Below, piece by piece: positions 26,907-37,947 of a stretch of DNA of 64,000 bases. A model generated the notes under the pieces. It was not told where the DNA came from. It saw only the letters and a list, made by a program, of their open reading frames with translations, and ran no database searches. This DNA is from Atlantibacter hermannii (GTDB taxonomy: Bacteria; Pseudomonadota; Gammaproteobacteria; Enterobacterales; Enterobacteriaceae). The position numbers were made by a program, and so were the translations under genes. Location of the stretch: assembly GCA_900635495.1 (NCBI GenBank), contig LR134136.1:3844001-3908000 (forward strand). The letters are read 5' to 3'. Each line of letters begins with the position of its first letter. Within the stretch, counting starts at the first letter, position 1.

Positions 26907-28306
26907 ACTTCCACAGCCGGTCACGATCGTCTGCGTTCCCGTCATCAACGGTCTTAACGCTTTGTCTATCCTGCGCCGCTTGCGGTTTACCCCGTGGCGA
27001 ACGCATTGACAGGGCATACCAGTCGATGTGACGCGTCAGAAACATCACTGACGTCAATACCACCAGCAGAACCCCGGTTCCCAACAAAAGCGCGCTTTCC
27101 TGCGAACGAAGCAGTTGCCACAGCACCATATCCAGCGTTAATAAACCTGCGCTGAACCCCAGGCTTCGTTTCCATCCTTTAAGTACTGCCTGAAGATAAA
27201 TGCCATTAATGAATGCGCAAACCAGGCTGGCGCTTAACCAGGCCAGATTGAAGCCAATGTGTTCCGACAGCGCTAAAAGAACCAGATAAAACATCACTAA
27301 CGACATCCCCACCAGCAGGTATTGCATGGGGTGCATCACCGTTGCCGTTAAGGTTTCAAAGATAAAAAACGCCATAAATGTCATTGCTATCAGCAGAACC
27401 GCATATTTTACTGCCCGGTCTATGAGCTGATATTGATCGGCTGGCGTTTCGACCGTTACGCTAAATGCAGGTAACGTGTTGATCTCACGATAAAGATCGG
27501 CACCCTCTTCGAAGGTGGCATTGATGTTGTTTGCGAACCATGAGCTTTGCCATAACGCCTGATAGCCGCTGGCGCTGACCTCACGCGTCTGGGGAAGAAA
27601 GTCTCCAAGGAATCCGGGATGCGGCCAGTTGCTGGTCAATGACAACTCACTTTGTCGTCCAAGCGGCACGACGGAAAATGTCCCTGTCCCCATGAGATTT
27701 AGCGTAAGCGATAACGTTAGCTGATCATCCTGATAAACGGATTCGGGGATTTTTCACATGGATACCCTGTTTTAACGCGGCAAGCCCTGTGCCTGGCTCT
27801 ATATCCGTTAATTGCGCCTCATTAACGGATACCTTTTCCACCTTTACCAACCCGCGGGAATCACTGACGGCCATGACGATAAAAGGCTGACCTATTTCAA
27901 CTCCCGGTTTCTTCCATTCCTTAAAATTATTGGTCGAAAACTGGGCGCGAATGTTCATGCTGGTATGCCAGATTTGCCCGTCGTAGATACCAATATGACG
28001 CGTTTCAACGGCCTGATTGCCGTCAATGTTCAGCGTGTCCGGGAGATAATAACGAATAAAACTCGACGGTTTGCTAACGTCCTTCCCGTCTTCCTGCACT
28101 GAAATCATTTCCGTAATCGGTACCGCAATCAGCGGCCCAAGTAGTTTTTGCGGGCCGCTGGTGCTTTGTTCGAGAGAATTCTCAACATCATTGCGGTATT
28201 CCGATCGTTCGTTGATTAATCCCTTGAGCATCGACAGCGGTACCAGGAGTAAAACCAGGCTACCGATCAGAACCAAAATCTTAATAAAAAGCGGTGACTT
28301 AAACAT
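26905..28306 (-). CDS. creD: Inner membrane protein CreD, frameshifted
   Basis: CreB-induced inner-membrane protein (also called Cet); in E. coli, mutations affect colicin E2 tolerance and envelope traits. N-terminal transmembrane anchor ILVLIGSLVLLLVPLSML, large periplasmic part, then several C-terminal membrane segments. One extra base in the T-run 27750-27754 separates the first 180 or so residues from the rest; corrected length about 466. A perfect cre-tag lies upstream at 28367-28382. The gene follows creC. Confidence 0.92.
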
Positions 28307-28366
28307 AAACCCTCCTTTGAATTGAGGGCACTTTACGCGGCGAAAATGGGGACTAAATGAAGTTAT

Positions 28367-28382
28367 GTGAAGAAACGGTGAA
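28367..28382 (-). promoter_or_regulatory. CreB binding site (cre-tag) upstream of creD
   Basis: Minus strand TTCAC-CGTTTC-TTCAC: two perfect TTCAC direct repeats with the canonical 6-bp spacing. It begins two bases after the creC stop codon and 61 bp before creD. In E. coli creD is the most strongly CreBC-controlled gene. Confidence 0.85.
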
Positions 28383-28383
28383 G

Positions 28384-29818
28384 TCAGGCGCGAGGTAACC
28401 GGATACTCGCTTCAGCTCCGCCCTCAGGACGATTGCACAGCGTCACTGTGCCCCTGTGCAGACGGGCGACTTCCTGCACAAACGCCAGCCCAAGGCCGCT
28501 ACTTTTAAGCCCGCTGGCACGGGGCAAAGAATAAAAGCGTTCGAACACCTTCTGTAACGCAAAGTCCGGGATCCCGCTGCCGTTATCCGTCACGAAAATC
28601 GTCAGGCTATCGGCATCAGACTGGGCATGCACGCTGACCGTGCCGCCCGGCGGGGTGAAATCCAGCGCATTATCAATGAGGCAGCTAATCGCCTGACAAA
28701 GCAAATCCCGATCGCCAGCCACCGCTACACCTGCCACATTTTTCGTTTCGACACTCAACGTTATCTGGCGCGTCAGAGCCTGGGTCTGGTGATTTTCAAT
28801 GAGTTCGTTAAACAGCGCTGGCAAAGCAACCGGGCGCAACTCAATCTCGAGTTTGTTTTCCAGTTTGGCCTGCTGAAGCAGTTTTTCAATTAACACCTGC
28901 ATTCGGGCATTTTGCTGGAGAATGTTTTCACTGAAGCGGGCGATGACGTCGGGCGGCGGCGCTTCCCGTAAGATCTCCGCAGCGCCGCGTATCGCAGCGA
29001 GCGGGCTTTTTAATTCATGGGTTAAGGCGTGAACGTAGTGTTCTATGTAGTTCTTGCCTTCAAGGCGGATGCGCATCTCTTCCAGCGCATAAGCCAGCTT
29101 GCGTAATTCGCTGCTGCCGGGATCAGGCAACTGAACCGGTCGATCGTGGGTAACAGCTTCGGCATAACGCACCAGCTTGCCGATAGAGCGGTTGATCCAG
29201 AGCGCTACGCCCAGGCCGATTAACAGCGCAATGCCCAGCAGAATGGCCCCGGCGATGAGAATACGCCGTTGACTGCGGCGGATCACCGGGCTCCATGGCG
29301 CTGTTGGGTTTGCCCACCGTTAACACACCAATGATACGGCCATTGTCCCTTACCGGAGCGGCCACATACATAACCGTGCTTTGCGGATCGTTCGGATCGC
29401 GTTGTGAACTGCGCGCGCCATATTCGCCCCGAAGGGTGAGCCAGACATCGTTCCAGCGCGAATAGTCCTGGCCTGTCGCCTGACCAGAGGAATCGTAAAC
29501 CACTTTCCCGGCCGCATCGGTAAGGTATACCCGGTACTCATTTTTGTTTTTCACAATTCCGGAAATATTGGCGTTAATCGGGCGATTATTCAGCCGGGCA
29601 AATGCACGCGCCAGATTGCCCTGAGCAGGCTGGCCGGACAGCAAATCATCGCGGGCAATCTCAGCCAATAGCGTCGCGGAGTCGTTGAGCATGCCTTCTG
29701 TGGCGCGGCGTACGCCGGGTTTGATCTCTTCGCCAAAAATAGAAATCACAAACCACGCTGCCACCGCGACAATCAAAAAATAGCCCAGCAGCAGGCGCAT
29801 GCCGATACGCATTAACAC
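28384..29818 (-). CDS. creC: Sensor histidine kinase CreC, frameshifted
   Basis: Inner-membrane sensor of the CreBC system, which responds to fermentative carbon sources. N-terminal membrane helix (LLLGYFLIVAVAAWFVISIF), periplasmic sensor, second helix (ILIAGAILLGIALLIGLGVA), HAMP, H-box HALTHELKSPLAAIRG and ATPase motifs (DNGSGIPD, GLGLAFVQE). One extra base at 29293-29294 breaks the frame after VGKPNSAM. Corrected length about 477 (E. coli 474). The start overlaps the creB stop by 7 bp. Confidence 0.94.
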
Positions 29819-30501
29819 ACCACCAGGCTATAACCTAAACCGCGATGGGTATTGATGGGCGACAGGTCCGGGTTAATCTCGCGCAGCTTGGCGCGCAGGG
29901 TCTTGATATGCGTATCCACGGTGCGATCAAAGCTTTCCTGAGCGTCCTGCCACACATGATCCATTAACTGCTGGCGCGAAAATACGCGACCCGGCGACTG
30001 AAGAAGCGTCTTTAACAGCAGATATTCGTAGCGCGTCAGTTTTAACGGCACGCCGCACCACGTCACGGACGCGGCCAGTTCATTGAGTTCGAACGAGCCC
30101 ACTTTACAGAGCGTGTCGGCTTCCGGGACGCGCCTGACGCGGCGCAGGATCGTCCGAACACGTGCGCACACTTCGCGCGGCGAGAAGGGTTTCGCCACAT
30201 AATCATCCGCCCCGATTTCCAGCCCCAGCAGTTTATCCACCTCATCGCTGCGGGCGGTTAAGAACAGCACCGGTAATGCCGGATTTTTGCCCAGCAACTG
30301 GCGACACAGTTCAAACCCGCTGATATCCGGCAAGCCCACATCCAGAATGGCTAAATCCGGTGGTTCCGCCTGAAACGCGGCAAGCGCGGGCAGCGCCCGT
30401 TCAAAGGTACGTACGCGGAAACCTTCCTGTTGCAATACGTAGCCCAGCGTTTCGCTGATGCTGATTTCATCTTCCACCAGCCAGATGAGGGAGGGGATCA
30501 T
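29812..30501 (-). CDS. creB: Response regulator CreB
   Basis: OmpR-family regulator, 229 residues. Phospho-acceptor Asp54 in LAILDVGLPDISG; Lys in YVAKPFSPREV. C-terminal winged helix with VDTHIKTLRAKLREINPDLS. It overlaps creC and follows creA by 11 bp in the creABCD operon. It binds the TTCAC repeats found before creD. Confidence 0.97.
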   Translation of the reverse strand: MIPSLIWLVEDEISISETLGYVLQQEGFRVRTFERALPALAAFQAEPPDLAILDVGLPDISGFELCRQLLGKNPALPVLFLTARSDEVDKLLGLEIGADDYVAKPFSPREVCARVRTILRRVRRVPEADTLCKVGSFELNELAASVTWCGVPLKLTRYEYLLLKTLLQSPGRVFSRQQLMDHVWQDAQESFDRTVDTHIKTLRAKLREINPDLSPINTHRGLGYSLVVC

Positions 30502-30512
30502 GTGGCTTTCCT

Positions 30513-31001
30513 TTACGGCTGTTGCGGGGTATTCCAGGGCATGATCGGCACGGCGCTCAGCGCGTTCTTTGGCGATCCTTCAACCACTTTATCTGAATAA
30601 GTAAGATAAACGAGGGCGTTACGCTTCATATCATAAAAACGCACCACCTGAAGTTTTTTAAATACCAGCGACGTGCGTTTTCGGAATACCACTTCGCCCT
30701 GCGCTTTTCCGCTTTTGATTTTATCTGAAAGCGCTATCGCCCCAACCTGCTGGCAGGAAATAGCCGCATCGGCGGTATCTTCAGCCAGGCCAAGGCCGCC
30801 TTTAATACCACCGGTTTTCGCGCGGCTAATATAGCAGGTCACATTCTGCACATCGGGGTCGTCAAAGGCTTCCACCACGATTTTGTGATCCGGTCCTAAC
30901 CATTTAAATACGGTATCTACCGAGCCAATTTCTTCGGCGTGCAAATTAACATTAAAGCCGGTGCATAATACCAGTAACGCTAATGCTTTATATTTCATCA
31001 T
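30513..31001 (-). CDS. creA: CreA, DUF-type periplasmic protein of the cre operon
   Basis: 162 residues with a cleavable signal peptide (YKALALLVLCTGFNVNLHAE, cleavage near HA-EEIG). Conserved CreA family; biochemical role unknown. First gene of creABCD. The first two codons are both ATG, and either could be used. Divergent from rob across 205 bp. Confidence 0.93.
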   Translation of the reverse strand: MMKYKALALLVLCTGFNVNLHAEEIGSVDTVFKWLGPDHKIVVEAFDDPDVQNVTCYISRAKTGGIKGGLGLAEDTADAAISCQQVGAIALSDKIKSGKAQGEVVFRKRTSLVFKKLQVVRFYDMKRNALVYLTYSDKVVEGSPKNALSAVPIMPWNTPQQP

Positions 31002-31206
31002 GTTAACAATCCAGTTTGTTACGATGTGTAACTATTTAATGTGTGATATAAAATTCTTTAAATTTCACGTTATGATTAAAACCAGGAATACACGTAAGCC
31101 AAACCTGGCACATTTTGTTAAAAAAAACATCCAGCGTTAAAAGAATAAAGAATGCTACTATCCGCTACCAAAAACAGGTAGGTGTTTTGACGGATGAGGA
31201 AACTAT

Positions 31207-32076
31207 ATGGACCAGGCCGGGATTATTCGCGATTTATTAAGCTGGCTGGAAAGCCATCTTGATCAACCCCTGTCTCTCGATAATGTGGCGGCGAAAGCGG
31301 GTTATTCCAAGTGGCACCTTCAACGAATGTTTAAGGATGTTACCGGGCATGCGATTGGCGCTTATATTCGGGCGCGCCGCCTGTCAAAATCCGCCGTTGC
31401 GCTGCGCCTGACTTCGCGGCCTATTCTGGATATTGCCTTACAATATCGTTTCGACTCACAGCAAACTTTTACTCGCGCTTTTAAAAAACAGTTTTCGGTC
31501 ACGCCCGCGCTATACCGCCGTTCCTCGGACTGGAGCGCATGGGGTATGCGTTCTCCCCTGAAACTGGATGACGAGCCGCTGCCCACTCACCAGTTCGTTA
31601 CGCTATCCGATCTTCATCTGGTGGGCTTAACGCAAAGCTATGTCTGTTCGCTGGAAGAAATGGCGGAATTGCGGCACGAAATGCGGATACATTTCTGGCA
31701 GGCGTTTTTGGGCAATTCACCGGATATCCCGCCGGTGCTGTATGGCCTGAACGAATCCCGACCCAGCCCGGATAAAGATGACGATCAGGAAGTGTTCTAC
31801 ACCACCGCGCTCTCACCGGAACTGATTAACGGTCATATTCAGGATTGCCATCCGGTCACGGTAGAAGGCGGCGACTATGTTCAGTTTACCTACGAAGGGC
31901 TGGGAACAGGCTTACAGGAATATATCTTTTTCCTTTACAGCACCGTCATGCCCGCGCTGGGGCTGACGCGCCGCCGCGGTGTGGATATTGAGCGCTACTT
32001 CCCCGCAGAAGATACTAAACGCGGCGTGCGCCCAATCCAGTTGCGTTGCGATTACCTGATCCCGGTTCGCACTTAA
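31207..32076 (+). CDS. rob: Right-origin-binding transcriptional activator Rob
   Basis: AraC/XylS-family activator of the mar/sox/rob regulon. 289 residues as in E. coli. The N-terminal DNA-binding domain has HTH segments LSLDNVAAKAGYSKWHLQRM and DIALQYRFDSQQTFTRAFKK. The C-terminal GyrI-like domain binds bile acids and similar ligands. Its stop overlaps the converging gpmB stop by 4 bp. Confidence 0.97.
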   Translation: MDQAGIIRDLLSWLESHLDQPLSLDNVAAKAGYSKWHLQRMFKDVTGHAIGAYIRARRLSKSAVALRLTSRPILDIALQYRFDSQQTFTRAFKKQFSVTPALYRRSSDWSAWGMRSPLKLDDEPLPTHQFVTLSDLHLVGLTQSYVCSLEEMAELRHEMRIHFWQAFLGNSPDIPPVLYGLNESRPSPDKDDDQEVFYTTALSPELINGHIQDCHPVTVEGGDYVQFTYEGLGTGLQEYIFFLYSTVMPALGLTRRRGVDIERYFPAEDTKRGVRPIQLRCDYLIPVRT

Positions 32077-32720
32077 CGCTGCAATTCATCCATCGCGGGA
32101 GCGTCCAGATGCGAGACGTCTCCCGCTGTTTCCACTACCCAGCCCGATGCCAGCCACGCACTTTCCTGATAATCGACGCGGGAAATAGAACAGTTACGCA
32201 AGCGTAAGCGGCGTTCCGCCCAGGCCGGCAGGCCGAGGATGGTACTCACCAGGCAGCCCAACGCCATACCGTGGCTGACCAGCAGCGGGCGGCTCCCTTT
32301 CGGCAACGCCAGGCAGGCATTCAACGCCGCGTGCATACGCTCGCTGAGTTCAAACATCGACTCGCCATCAGGAATGCGGCCATCCTGGGTACCGTTGACC
32401 AACTGGCGACGCCAGCCTTCTTCTTCTTCCGTCAACGCATCAATATGGCGTTGTTCCAGCACGCCCATATCCAGCTCACGCAGACGCGGATCGTAGGTCA
32501 CCTCGCAGCCGCAGGCATCAGCGATAATCTCCGCCGTGCGGCGCGTCCGCCCCAAATCGCTCGCGATCACATGCGTAATCCCAAGCGTTTTGACGCGTTC
32601 CCCCACCTGATAAGCCTGACGCTCACCTTTCTCTGTGAGTTTGCTGTCTGACTGGCCCTGAATGCGACGTTCCGCATTCCACTGCGTTTCACCGTGACGA
32701 ACGAGGTATACCTGTAACAT
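32073..32720 (-). CDS. gpmB: Histidine-phosphatase family protein GpmB (YtjC)
   Basis: Phosphoglycerate-mutase-like phosphatase. 215 residues. Catalytic RHG at 8-10 (VYLVRHGETQWNAERRIQGQ); second catalytic His in LLVSHGMALG. The true substrate is uncertain in the family. Convergent with rob, divergent from yjjX. Confidence 0.94.
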   Translation of the reverse strand: MLQVYLVRHGETQWNAERRIQGQSDSKLTEKGERQAYQVGERVKTLGITHVIASDLGRTRRTAEIIADACGCEVTYDPRLRELDMGVLEQRHIDALTEEEEGWRRQLVNGTQDGRIPDGESMFELSERMHAALNACLALPKGSRPLLVSHGMALGCLVSTILGLPAWAERRLRLRNCSISRVDYQESAWLASGWVVETAGDVSHLDAPAMDELQR

Positions 32721-32773
32721 GCTTTTTATCCGTTATACTGCGACGATAATGATTAGACGAGACGTTAAATATT

Positions 32774-33289
32774 ATGTACCACGTTATCTGCGCTACCACC
32801 AATCCAGCCAAAATTCAGGCGATTCTGCGGGCATTTAACGAAATTTTCACACCAGGATCCTGCCATATCACCTCAGTAGACGTCGAGAGCGGCGTACCTG
32901 AACAGCCCTTTGGAAATCATGAAACGCGGCTCGGCGCACGTAACCGGGTGGCGAATGCCCGCGAATTATGTCCGGATGCGGATTTTTGGGTGGCGATTGA
33001 AGCGGGGATTGACGACGACAGCACCTTCAGTTGGGTCGTCATCGAAAATGCGCACCAGCGCGGCGAAGCCCGCTCCGCCACTCTGCCGCTGCCTGCCGTG
33101 ATACTCGAGAAAGTGCGGGCGGGCCAGGCACTCGGCCCGGTGATGTCGGCCTACACCGGCATTAGTGAAATTGGTCGTAAAGAGGGCGCGATCGGCGTCT
33201 TTACGGCGGGCGCACTCACCCGCAGCAGCGTTTACCACCAGGCGGTAGTACTGGCGCTCTCGCCCTTTCACAACGCGGTTTATCGCTGA
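32774..33289 (+). CDS. yjjX: Inosine/xanthosine triphosphatase YjjX
   Basis: House-cleaning NTPase that removes ITP and XTP. 171 residues; begins MYHVICATTNPAKIQAILRA. The active region VESGVPEQPFGNHETRLGAR is conserved. Its last 10 bases overlap the converging trpR 3' end. Confidence 0.95.
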   Translation: MYHVICATTNPAKIQAILRAFNEIFTPGSCHITSVDVESGVPEQPFGNHETRLGARNRVANARELCPDADFWVAIEAGIDDDSTFSWVVIENAHQRGEARSATLPLPAVILEKVRAGQALGPVMSAYTGISEIGRKEGAIGVFTAGALTRSSVYHQAVVLALSPFHNAVYR

Positions 33290-33609
33290 GAATGTAACAG
33301 TGCCTCTTCGAGCCACGCCCGCAATTCCGCCGGCGCGGATTTCAGGCTGTTGGAACCGCGGGTAATGGTGGCGATGCCCGCGCCCAGTTCGCTTTTCAGC
33401 TCACGCTGGCTCATTTCGCCACGCAGCAGTTCCTCAATGATACGCACGCGCGTTCCCAACGCCGTCCGTTCGTCCGGCGTCAGGAGAAGGGTTAATAAAG
33501 GAAGATGAAGCTGATTGTCGAAGGACTGCTTCAGGAGATCCACAAAGCGTAGCCATTCCTGTTGGCTCTGTTCATCCTGCGCTGCGGACCAGGGTGATGG
33601 TTGAGTCAT
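33280..33609 (-). CDS. trpR: Trp operon repressor
   Basis: Dimeric tryptophan-responsive repressor. 109 residues from ATG 33609 (MTQPSPWSAAQDEQSQQEWL); an upstream ATG at 33639 would overlap the operator and is rejected. HTH region RELKSELGAGIATITRGSNS is intact. Downstream of slt in the same orientation, with its own operator at 33628-33646. Confidence 0.96.
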   Translation of the reverse strand: MTQPSPWSAAQDEQSQQEWLRFVDLLKQSFDNQLHLPLLTLLLTPDERTALGTRVRIIEELLRGEMSQRELKSELGAGIATITRGSNSLKSAPAELRAWLEEALLHSQR

Positions 33610-33627
33610 GTTATGCCGCCCTACTGT

Positions 33628-33646
33628 CATACTATTCAACTAGTAC
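33628..33646. promoter_or_regulatory. TrpR autoregulatory operator
   Basis: Minus strand GTACTAGTTGAATAGTATG, an imperfect palindrome that matches the E. coli trpR operator core GTACTAGTT-AACTAGTAC in all but a few positions. It lies just upstream of trpR in the slt-trpR gap. Confidence 0.88.
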
Positions 33647-33670
33647 GGAAGCATAACATATTGCTCAGCA

Positions 33671-35606
33671 TCAGTAACGGCGTTGCCACTCATTCCGGGT
33701 CATCAACCAGGGTTTATCGCCCATGAAATAGCGGTAGTAGGCGTCATAAGCCAGGACGTTCTTCACATACCCGCGCGTTTCTGAAAAAGGAATACTTTCC
33801 ACAAACGCCACCGCATCGATTCTGCCTGCGCTGTTACCCAGCCAGGTGCGCACCCTTCCCGGCCCCCGCATTGTAAGCCGCAGAGGAAAAGATACGGTTA
33901 TCACCGAACTGCTGATAGACCGATTCCAGATACTGGGTGCCAATGTTGATATTGGTTTCGGGATCAAGCAGTTGATTCACACCGCTGTAACCGGCAATAC
34001 CAAATTTCTGCACGGTATGGGCGGCGGTGGCGGGCATGATTTGCATCAGCCCCGATGCGCCGACCGGTGAACGCACTTTCGGATTCCAGGCGCTTTCCTG
34101 GCGCGCAATCGCCATCGCATAGCTTTGCGTAATGTCTTTACCGCTAACGTAGCGCTTAAACAGGTTTTCATAGGCCAGCGGGAAACGCTCTTCGAGATGA
34201 TCCCACAGTTTCCCGGCGATGGTGGCCTGCACGCTTAAATCCCACCAGTCGCGATCGAAAGCGTAACGCGCCAGCGCCGCCTGCTCCTGGCTGGGACGGC
34301 TGGTGATCAGATTCGCCCACTCGCTGCGTGCCGTGTTATCCAGCCCCCAGTACATTAACTCGCGGACCCGCGCCATTTCGGCACTCTGGAACAGCGCCGA
34401 GTCGACTTTAGGCGCTTTATCCACCCGGAGCGGATATTCCTCGTCTAAACGCTGAGCCGCCGCCATCGGGTAAAAACCACGCTGCTGCATCAGCGAACGC
34501 AGGATTTGCGTCGCTTCTTCCGTGCGGCCGCGCTCCAGCAACAAATCAGCCTGCCAGTAGCGCCATTCGTCTTTCTCTTTGGCTTCCATCGGCAGTCGCG
34601 CCAGCCAGGTGTTCAGCCCGACGCGGTCGCCGGTGCCTAACGCCATACGTATCCGTCGTTCAATCAGCGAGGTGGATTCCGAGCGCATAATAACATCGTC
34701 ACGCCAGCGCGCCTGCTCGCTGGTGACGTCATCACCCATCAGACGCCACGCCACCAGATCTTTCAGCTCCTGGGCCTGGGCATCATTCAGCTGCTGCGCC
34801 TGCACCAGCGATGGGATCATTAACCGGGCGTTTTCCGCATCCTGGCGAGCGACGCTGGCGAAGGCGACTGCCGCCATCTGCCGCGTGAAATCGGTAGCGC
34901 CGACGCTTCTGACAAACGTCAGCACGCTATTAGGATCGTTTGCCAGGCTGACCAGCGCGCTGGAGATGGTTTGATAATCCGCAGGCATCTGCGAGGCGAG
35001 GCTGGAAACGAGACGGGTATTGCCCTCTTTCATCGCCAGGCGAATCCGCTCCAGGTAAGCCAGCGGGTCCTGTTGCCCGGAACTGCGCCAGGCGGAGAAC
35101 AGCGCATCGCACGCCGAGGGCAGATTTTTCCCGGTCAGCCAGATGTCTTTTGCGCCGCTATACGCGGCAGCGGTATCGCCGGTATTCCACTTCGCATAGT
35201 AATAGTTGCACTTCGCCTGCGTCGCATCCGGCGGTTGCGGGCTAAACGCCAGCAGCCCGCGCCAGTCTTCGCGACGCGCCAGCTCGTTCACAAAGCGGCT
35301 GGTCAGTGTTCTGGCGGGCGGCAGCGTCGGATTGGCGCGGACAAACTGCGTGACCGCCAGCGCCGGTTGATTCATCAGGTCGTCGGTGAGCTGGCGATAC
35401 TGCAAATAGGGGTAAAGCGGGTAGTCCGTCAGGGTGGGCATTAACTGGGCCACGGTATCCATCTGGCGGCTGTCCCAGGCCTGTTTGATTTGCGCATAGC
35501 GGCTACGCTGCGCTTCAAGCGAATCAGCCCAAACGCTCTGGCTGAAGGCCATCAGACACACGCCCGCAGTCAGCACGCGCCAGGCGGTCTGTTTAACTTT
35601 CACCAC
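33671..35606 (-). CDS. slt: Soluble lytic murein transglycosylase Slt70, frameshifted
   Basis: Periplasmic exo-lytic transglycosylase that releases anhydromuropeptides. A GTG start at 35606 (or 35603) follows GAGGGA and gives a signal peptide VLTAGVCLMAFSQSVWA before DSLEAQRSRYAQIK. Superhelical alpha domain, then catalytic Glu in AIARQESAWNPKV and GLMQIMPATA. One extra base in the C-run 33863-33867 breaks the frame after SSAAYNAG; the end resumes RVRTWLGNSAGRIDAVAFVE. Corrected length about 644 (E. coli 645). Confidence 0.95.
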
Positions 35607-35838
35607 TCGAAATCCCTCATGATGGATTAACGGCTGCGGCATCATGCCGCGCTAAAGAGATACTTTATGCTAACCAGGGGTTTGCGGTTGCGCCACGTCA
35701 CGGACACTTTTTTACTTTTATCACGGGCAGCGCGCCAGGTAACACTCCGCGCCCGCGAAGCTGGGATTACCTGTTGAAAACGGCTACACTTCGCCACTTA
35801 TCACATCATTAATGAATATAAAGAGGCGAAGTCGCAAC

Positions 35839-37507
35839 GTGGCTCAATTCGTTTATACCATGCATCGTGTCGGCAAAGTGGTTCCGCCGAAACGCCATAT
35901 TCTTAAAAACATCTCTCTGAGCTTCTTCCCTGGCGCGAAAATCGGCGTGCTGGGTCTGAACGGCGCCGGTAAATCCACGCTGCTGCGCATCATGGCGGGC
36001 ATTGATACCGATATCGAAGGCGAAGCGCGCCCACAGCCGGGCATCAAAAATCGGCTACCTGCCGCAGGAGCCGCAGCTGAATACCGAACACACCGTTCGC
36101 GAATCCGTAGAAGAAGCGGTTGCTGAAGTCGTGAACGCACTGAAAGGCCTGGACGAGGTGTATGCAAAATACGCCGAGCCGGACGCCGACTTCGATAAAC
36201 TGGCCGCACAGCAGGGTAAATTCGAAGAAATTATCCAGGCGCACGACGGTCACAACCTGAACATCCAGCTGGAACGCGCCGCCGATGCGCTGCGTCTGCC
36301 GGACTGGGATGCCAAAATCGGTAACCTCTCTGGTGGTGAACGCCGCCGTGTCGCGCTGTGCCGCCTGTTGCTGGAAAAACCAGACATGCTGCTGCTCGAC
36401 GAACCGACTAACCACCTGGATGCGGAATCCGTCGCCTGGCTGGAGCGCTTCCTGCACGACTTCGAAGGCACCGTAGTGGCGATCACCCACGACCGTTACT
36501 TCCTTGATAACGTTGCTGGCTGGATCCTGGAGCTGGACCGTGGCGAAGGTATTCCATGGGAAGGCAACTACTCTTCCTGGCTGGAACAGAAAGATCAGCG
36601 TCTGGCGCAGGAAGCTTCTCAGGAAGCGGCGCGTCGTAAGTCTATCGAGAAAGAGCTGGAATGGGTGCGCCAGGGCGCGAAAGGCCGTCAGTCCAAGGGC
36701 AAAGCCCGTCTGGCGCGTTTTGAAGAGCTTAACAGCACCGAATACCAGAAACGTAACGAAACCAACGAACTGTTTATTCCACCGGGACCGCGCCTGGGCG
36801 ACAAAGTGGTTGAAGTCACCAACCTGCGTAAGTCCTATGGCGATCGCGTTCTGATCGACGATTTGACCTTCTCAGTGCCGAAAGGCGCGATTGTCGGGAT
36901 TATCGGCCCGAACGGCGCGGGTAAATCCACGCTGTTCCGTATGATGTCCGGTCAGGAACAGCCTGACAGCGGCACCATTACCCTCGGCGAAACCGTTAAG
37001 CTGGCGTCAGTAGATCAGTTCCGTGACAGCATGGATAACAGCAAAACCGTATGGGAAGAAGTTTCCGGCGGGCTGGATATCATGCGCATCGGTAACACCG
37101 AAATGCCAAGCCGCGCTTATGTTGGCCGCTTTAACTTTAAAGGCGTCGACCAGGGCAAACGCGTGGGCGAACTGTCAGGCGGTGAGCGTGGCCGTCTGCA
37201 CCTGGCGAAGCTGTTACAGGTTGGCGGCAACGTGTTGCTGCTCGATGAACCAACCAACGACCTGGACATCGAAACCCTGCGTGCGCTGGAAAACGCCCTG
37301 CTGGAATTCCCGGGCTGCGCGATGGTTATCTCGCACGACCGTTGGTTCCTTGACCGTATCGCTACCCACATTCTTGATTATCAGGATGAAGGGAAAGTTG
37401 AGTTCTTCGAAGGTAACTTTACCGAATACGAAGAGTATAAAAAACGCACCCTCGGCGCGGATGCGCTGGAGCCGAAGCGGATTAAATACAAACGTATCGC
37501 CAAGTAA
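35839..37507 (+). CDS. ettA: Energy-dependent translational throttle A (ABC-F), frameshifted
   Basis: ABC-F ATPase that binds the ribosomal E site and gates entry into elongation according to ATP/ADP. GTG start at 35839 (MAQFVYTMHRVGKVVPPKRH). Two ABC cassettes: Walker A LNGAGKST and PNGAGKST; signatures LSGGERRRVALCRLLL and LSGGERGRLHLAKLL. One extra A in 36046-36050 breaks the frame after EARPQPGIK. Corrected length 555, exactly as in E. coli. Followed by a strong terminator. In E. coli the next genes differ, so synteny ends here. Confidence 0.96.
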
Positions 37508-37509
37508 GC

Positions 37510-37539
37510 AAAAAGGCCCTCACCTGAGGGCCTTTTTTT
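37510..37539 (+). terminator. ettA terminator
   Basis: Stem AAAAGGCCCT / AGGGCCTTTT with a 6-base loop and a seven-T run, directly after the ettA stop codon. Confidence 0.92.
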
Positions 37540-37947
37540 ATCCCGCTTTTCCCACTATTAATGGCAGTTGAGCATTCATTTGATTTTCAGGGATAATTTA
37601 TCCTTAGCATTTAGATTTATGCGTAAACAGTGTGATTTAAGTCATATTCTTCATAACTTAACCTAAATGTCAGAATTTTCTTATTGTCCTTGTTTACACA
37701 CTTCTACTGTGTTAAAAATCCCCTGCTTTTTCTCATGCTTGTCGTACCCCGGTACACCGCCAGTGTTTTAACTGAAAATTAACGTTAGCAATATTTTTCA
37801 CTTTCTTCTGGTATTGCTCTGGATACGCTAATCCCTCAGCACTCCGCACGACGCCGCAGACGAAACTGGCCAGTGATCCATTACCGATTTTAATGATTAC
37901 GTGCTGTTGTAGCCCCGATGGCAGCAACATCCTTCAAAGGAATGAGT
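37540..37947 (+). promoter_or_regulatory. Upstream region of the kpsFEDCS operon
   Basis: 408 bp, AT-rich, no credible gene. It should carry the region 1 capsule promoter. I find no JUMPstart or ops core (GGCGGTAG) on the + strand, which agrees with region 1 promoters of E. coli group 2 capsules not being RfaH-dependent. AAAGGA at 37936-37941 is the kpsF ribosome binding site. Individual -35/-10 boxes are not clear enough to call. Confidence 0.45.

Noticed and set aside
37618..37947. JUMPstart/ops before kpsF
   Set aside because: No GGCGGTAG core on the + strand; only loosely similar bases near 37903-37925.
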